Shown here one piece after another: positions 6,013 through 6,850 of a stretch of 6,850 nt of DNA (its first letter is position 1; each line of letters opens with the position of its first letter). This stretch comes from Hyphomonas sp. (GTDB lineage: Bacteria > Pseudomonadota > Alphaproteobacteria > Caulobacterales > Hyphomonadaceae). The position numbers and the translations under genes are program-made. A model generated the notes under the pieces. The model did no database searches. It was given only the letters and a program-made list of their open reading frames with translations, and was not told the origin of the DNA. The stretch spans positions 1 through 6,850 of the forward strand of contig DNFL01000172.1 in the NCBI GenBank assembly GCA_003486945.1. The letters are read 5' to 3'.

Positions 6013-6046
6013 ACCTGCCTCCTTGCCCCGATGCGTTCCGGAGTGC

Positions 6047-6074
6047 AGATTATTGCGCAAAGCGCCCCTGTCCA
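6047..6074 (-). promoter_or_regulatory. Possible promoter for the hydrolase gene, with a palindrome in the spacer
   Basis: On the minus strand TGGACA (6074-6069) matches 5 of 6 bases of a -35 box, followed after 16 nt by TAATCT (6052-6047), a weaker -10 box. A transcript would start near 6040, shortly before the ATG at 6012. The perfect 8-bp palindrome TTGCGCAA at 6053-6060 lies in the spacer, where a bound protein could block the polymerase. This is a pattern-based suggestion only. Confidence 0.3.
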
Positions 6075-6103
6075 TGCGGGCCGCAGGGTCAAGGGAGGAC
6101 ATG

Positions 6104-6790
6104 ATGATCAAGGCCAACGGCATCCACCATATCGCGATCATGGCGGCCGACATCAAAGAGCACATCGCCTTCTTCTCGGATGTGATGGGCTTCCAGCTCT
6201 CCGCCCTGTTCGACATGCACGGCGTTCCGGGCGGCATGCATGCCTTCCTGCACATGGACGATCATTCCTATTTCTCGGTCGTGCAGCTGCCGGCGGTAAA
6301 AGACATTCCGATCGAGTTGGGCGTGACCCATGCCGGCACAGGCGCCGGTCCGTCCGCACCCGGAACGATGCAGCACCTCGCCTTCCGGGTGAACACGCTC
6401 GACGACCTTCTCGCCATCCGCGACCGCATCCGCACCAAGGGCGTCAACGTCATCGGCCCGCTCGACCATGCGATGTGCCACTCCATTTACTTTGCCGGGC
6501 CGGACCATCTGACGCTTGAAGTCGCCTGCTCCACCGTACCGATTGACCCGCGCGCCTGGATCGACCCGGCGGTGGTCGAGCGCGCCGGGATCAGCGCCGC
6601 TGAGCTTGAAACCTTCGTGACGCCGGACCCCTATTCCGGCGAAGGCGGCCGCGTGAAACAGCCGCCTTATGATCCGGCAAAACCGCACCAAGCCTATCCG
6701 GAGGCAATGTACAAAGCGATGCTCGCTGCACCGGATGAAGCCATCCTCGCCGCCACGAAGTTCGAGCCACCTGTAAAGGTTACCGTCTGA
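6104..6790 (+). CDS. VOC-fold (glyoxalase/extradiol dioxygenase superfamily) protein
   Basis: A 228-residue protein of the vicinal oxygen chelate superfamily. The first half-module starts at GIHHIAIMAADI and continues with FFSDVMGFQLSALFD; the second starts at MQHLAFRVNTLDDLLAIRDR and ends with GPDHLTLEVAC. His9, His91 and Glu139 sit at the canonical metal positions, giving a two-histidine, one-carboxylate set like that of extradiol dioxygenases. The place where glyoxalase I has its first glutamate appears to hold Gln61. Residues 145-228 form an extension beyond the single VOC module, rich in proline and acidic residues (PIDPRAWIDPAVVERAGISA, later KQPPYDPAKPHQAYPE). ATG 6104 is chosen because GGAGG (6094-6098) is 5 nt upstream; ATG 6101 would be only 2 nt away. 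It is transcribed away from the hydrolase gene, which suggests shared control and a shared pathway. Reaction and substrate are not identified. Confidence 0.85.
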   Translation: MIKANGIHHIAIMAADIKEHIAFFSDVMGFQLSALFDMHGVPGGMHAFLHMDDHSYFSVVQLPAVKDIPIELGVTHAGTGAGPSAPGTMQHLAFRVNTLDDLLAIRDRIRTKGVNVIGPLDHAMCHSIYFAGPDHLTLEVACSTVPIDPRAWIDPAVVERAGISAAELETFVTPDPYSGEGGRVKQPPYDPAKPHQAYPEAMYKAMLAAPDEAILAATKFEPPVKVTV

Positions 6791-6796
6791 ACTGGC

Positions 6797-6812
6797 GGCG
6801 CGAAGCCGCGCC
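6797..6812 (+). terminator. GC-rich hairpin just after the VOC gene
   Basis: GGCGCG (6797-6802), loop AAGC, and CGCGCC (6807-6812) form a perfect 6-bp stem starting 6 nt after the VOC stop codon. Position and strength fit a transcription end, but there is no T run after it, so it may be factor-dependent or only an RNA 3'-end stabiliser. The remaining bases to 6850 hold nothing I can assign. Confidence 0.35.
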
Positions 6813-6850
6813 CGATACACGCAGCAGTCGTATCTGGCCCGCTGGTTGCA

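Noticed and set aside
6013..6255. N-terminal extension of the hydrolase to an ATG at 6255
   Set aside because: It would overlap the VOC gene and its Shine-Dalgarno; the ATG at 6012 has AGGAGG at proper spacing, and the extension has no conserved look.
6089..6820. 243-codon minus-strand open frame opposite the VOC gene
   Set aside because: Antisense to a gene with clear VOC motifs and good Shine-Dalgarno; no motif of its own.
6780..6850. Possible C-terminus of a convergent minus-strand gene ending at TAA 6782-6780
   Set aside because: One minus-strand frame is open from the window edge to this stop, but only about 22 codons are visible, they resemble no family, and the frame would overlap the end of the VOC gene and its hairpin. 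Not enough to call.

Overview
The window is GC-rich and densely coded, and reads as ordinary chromosome of an alphaproteobacterium. A marine Hyphomonadaceae-type organism is my best guess. That guess rests on the style of the LytTR protein, the BON lipoprotein next to gshB, and the rsfS-rlmH pair; it is inference, not a database match. I see no tRNA, rRNA, CRISPR array, insertion sequence or phage gene.

Layout: (1) At 1-311 (+) is the C-terminal end of a LytTR-type transcription regulator, cut by the window edge. (2) At 308-2544 (-), read right to left, come rsfS (ribosome silencing factor), rlmH (23S rRNA pseudouridine methyltransferase) and a membrane-anchored TAXI-family solute-binding protein, probably one transcription unit. 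The rsfS frame has no ATG, GTG or TTG that would include its conserved N-terminal half; a CTG with a good Shine-Dalgarno is the best start. (3) From a divergent intergenic region, 2739-4835 (+) holds a two-BON-domain outer-membrane lipoprotein (DolP/YraP-like), gshB (glutathione synthase) and a small lipoprotein of unknown function, with gaps of 42 and 21 nt. (4) At 4840-6012 (-) is a large alpha/beta hydrolase, convergent with the small lipoprotein across only 4 nt. (5) At 6104-6790 (+) is a VOC-fold metalloenzyme, divergent from the hydrolase across a 91-nt region with promoter-like elements and an 8-bp palindrome.

How the genes work together: rsfS and rlmH both act on the large ribosomal subunit. 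The BON lipoprotein and gshB point to envelope integrity and thiol homeostasis. The hydrolase and VOC protein look like an accessory catabolic pair, possibly ring cleavage followed by C-C or ester hydrolysis, but no substrate can be read from the sequence.

I did not find a convincing undescribed system. The points most worth a second look are the non-canonical rsfS start, the doubly anchored TAXI protein without TRAP permease genes in view, the divergent hydrolase/VOC pair, and the compact stop-codon architecture at both convergent junctions.
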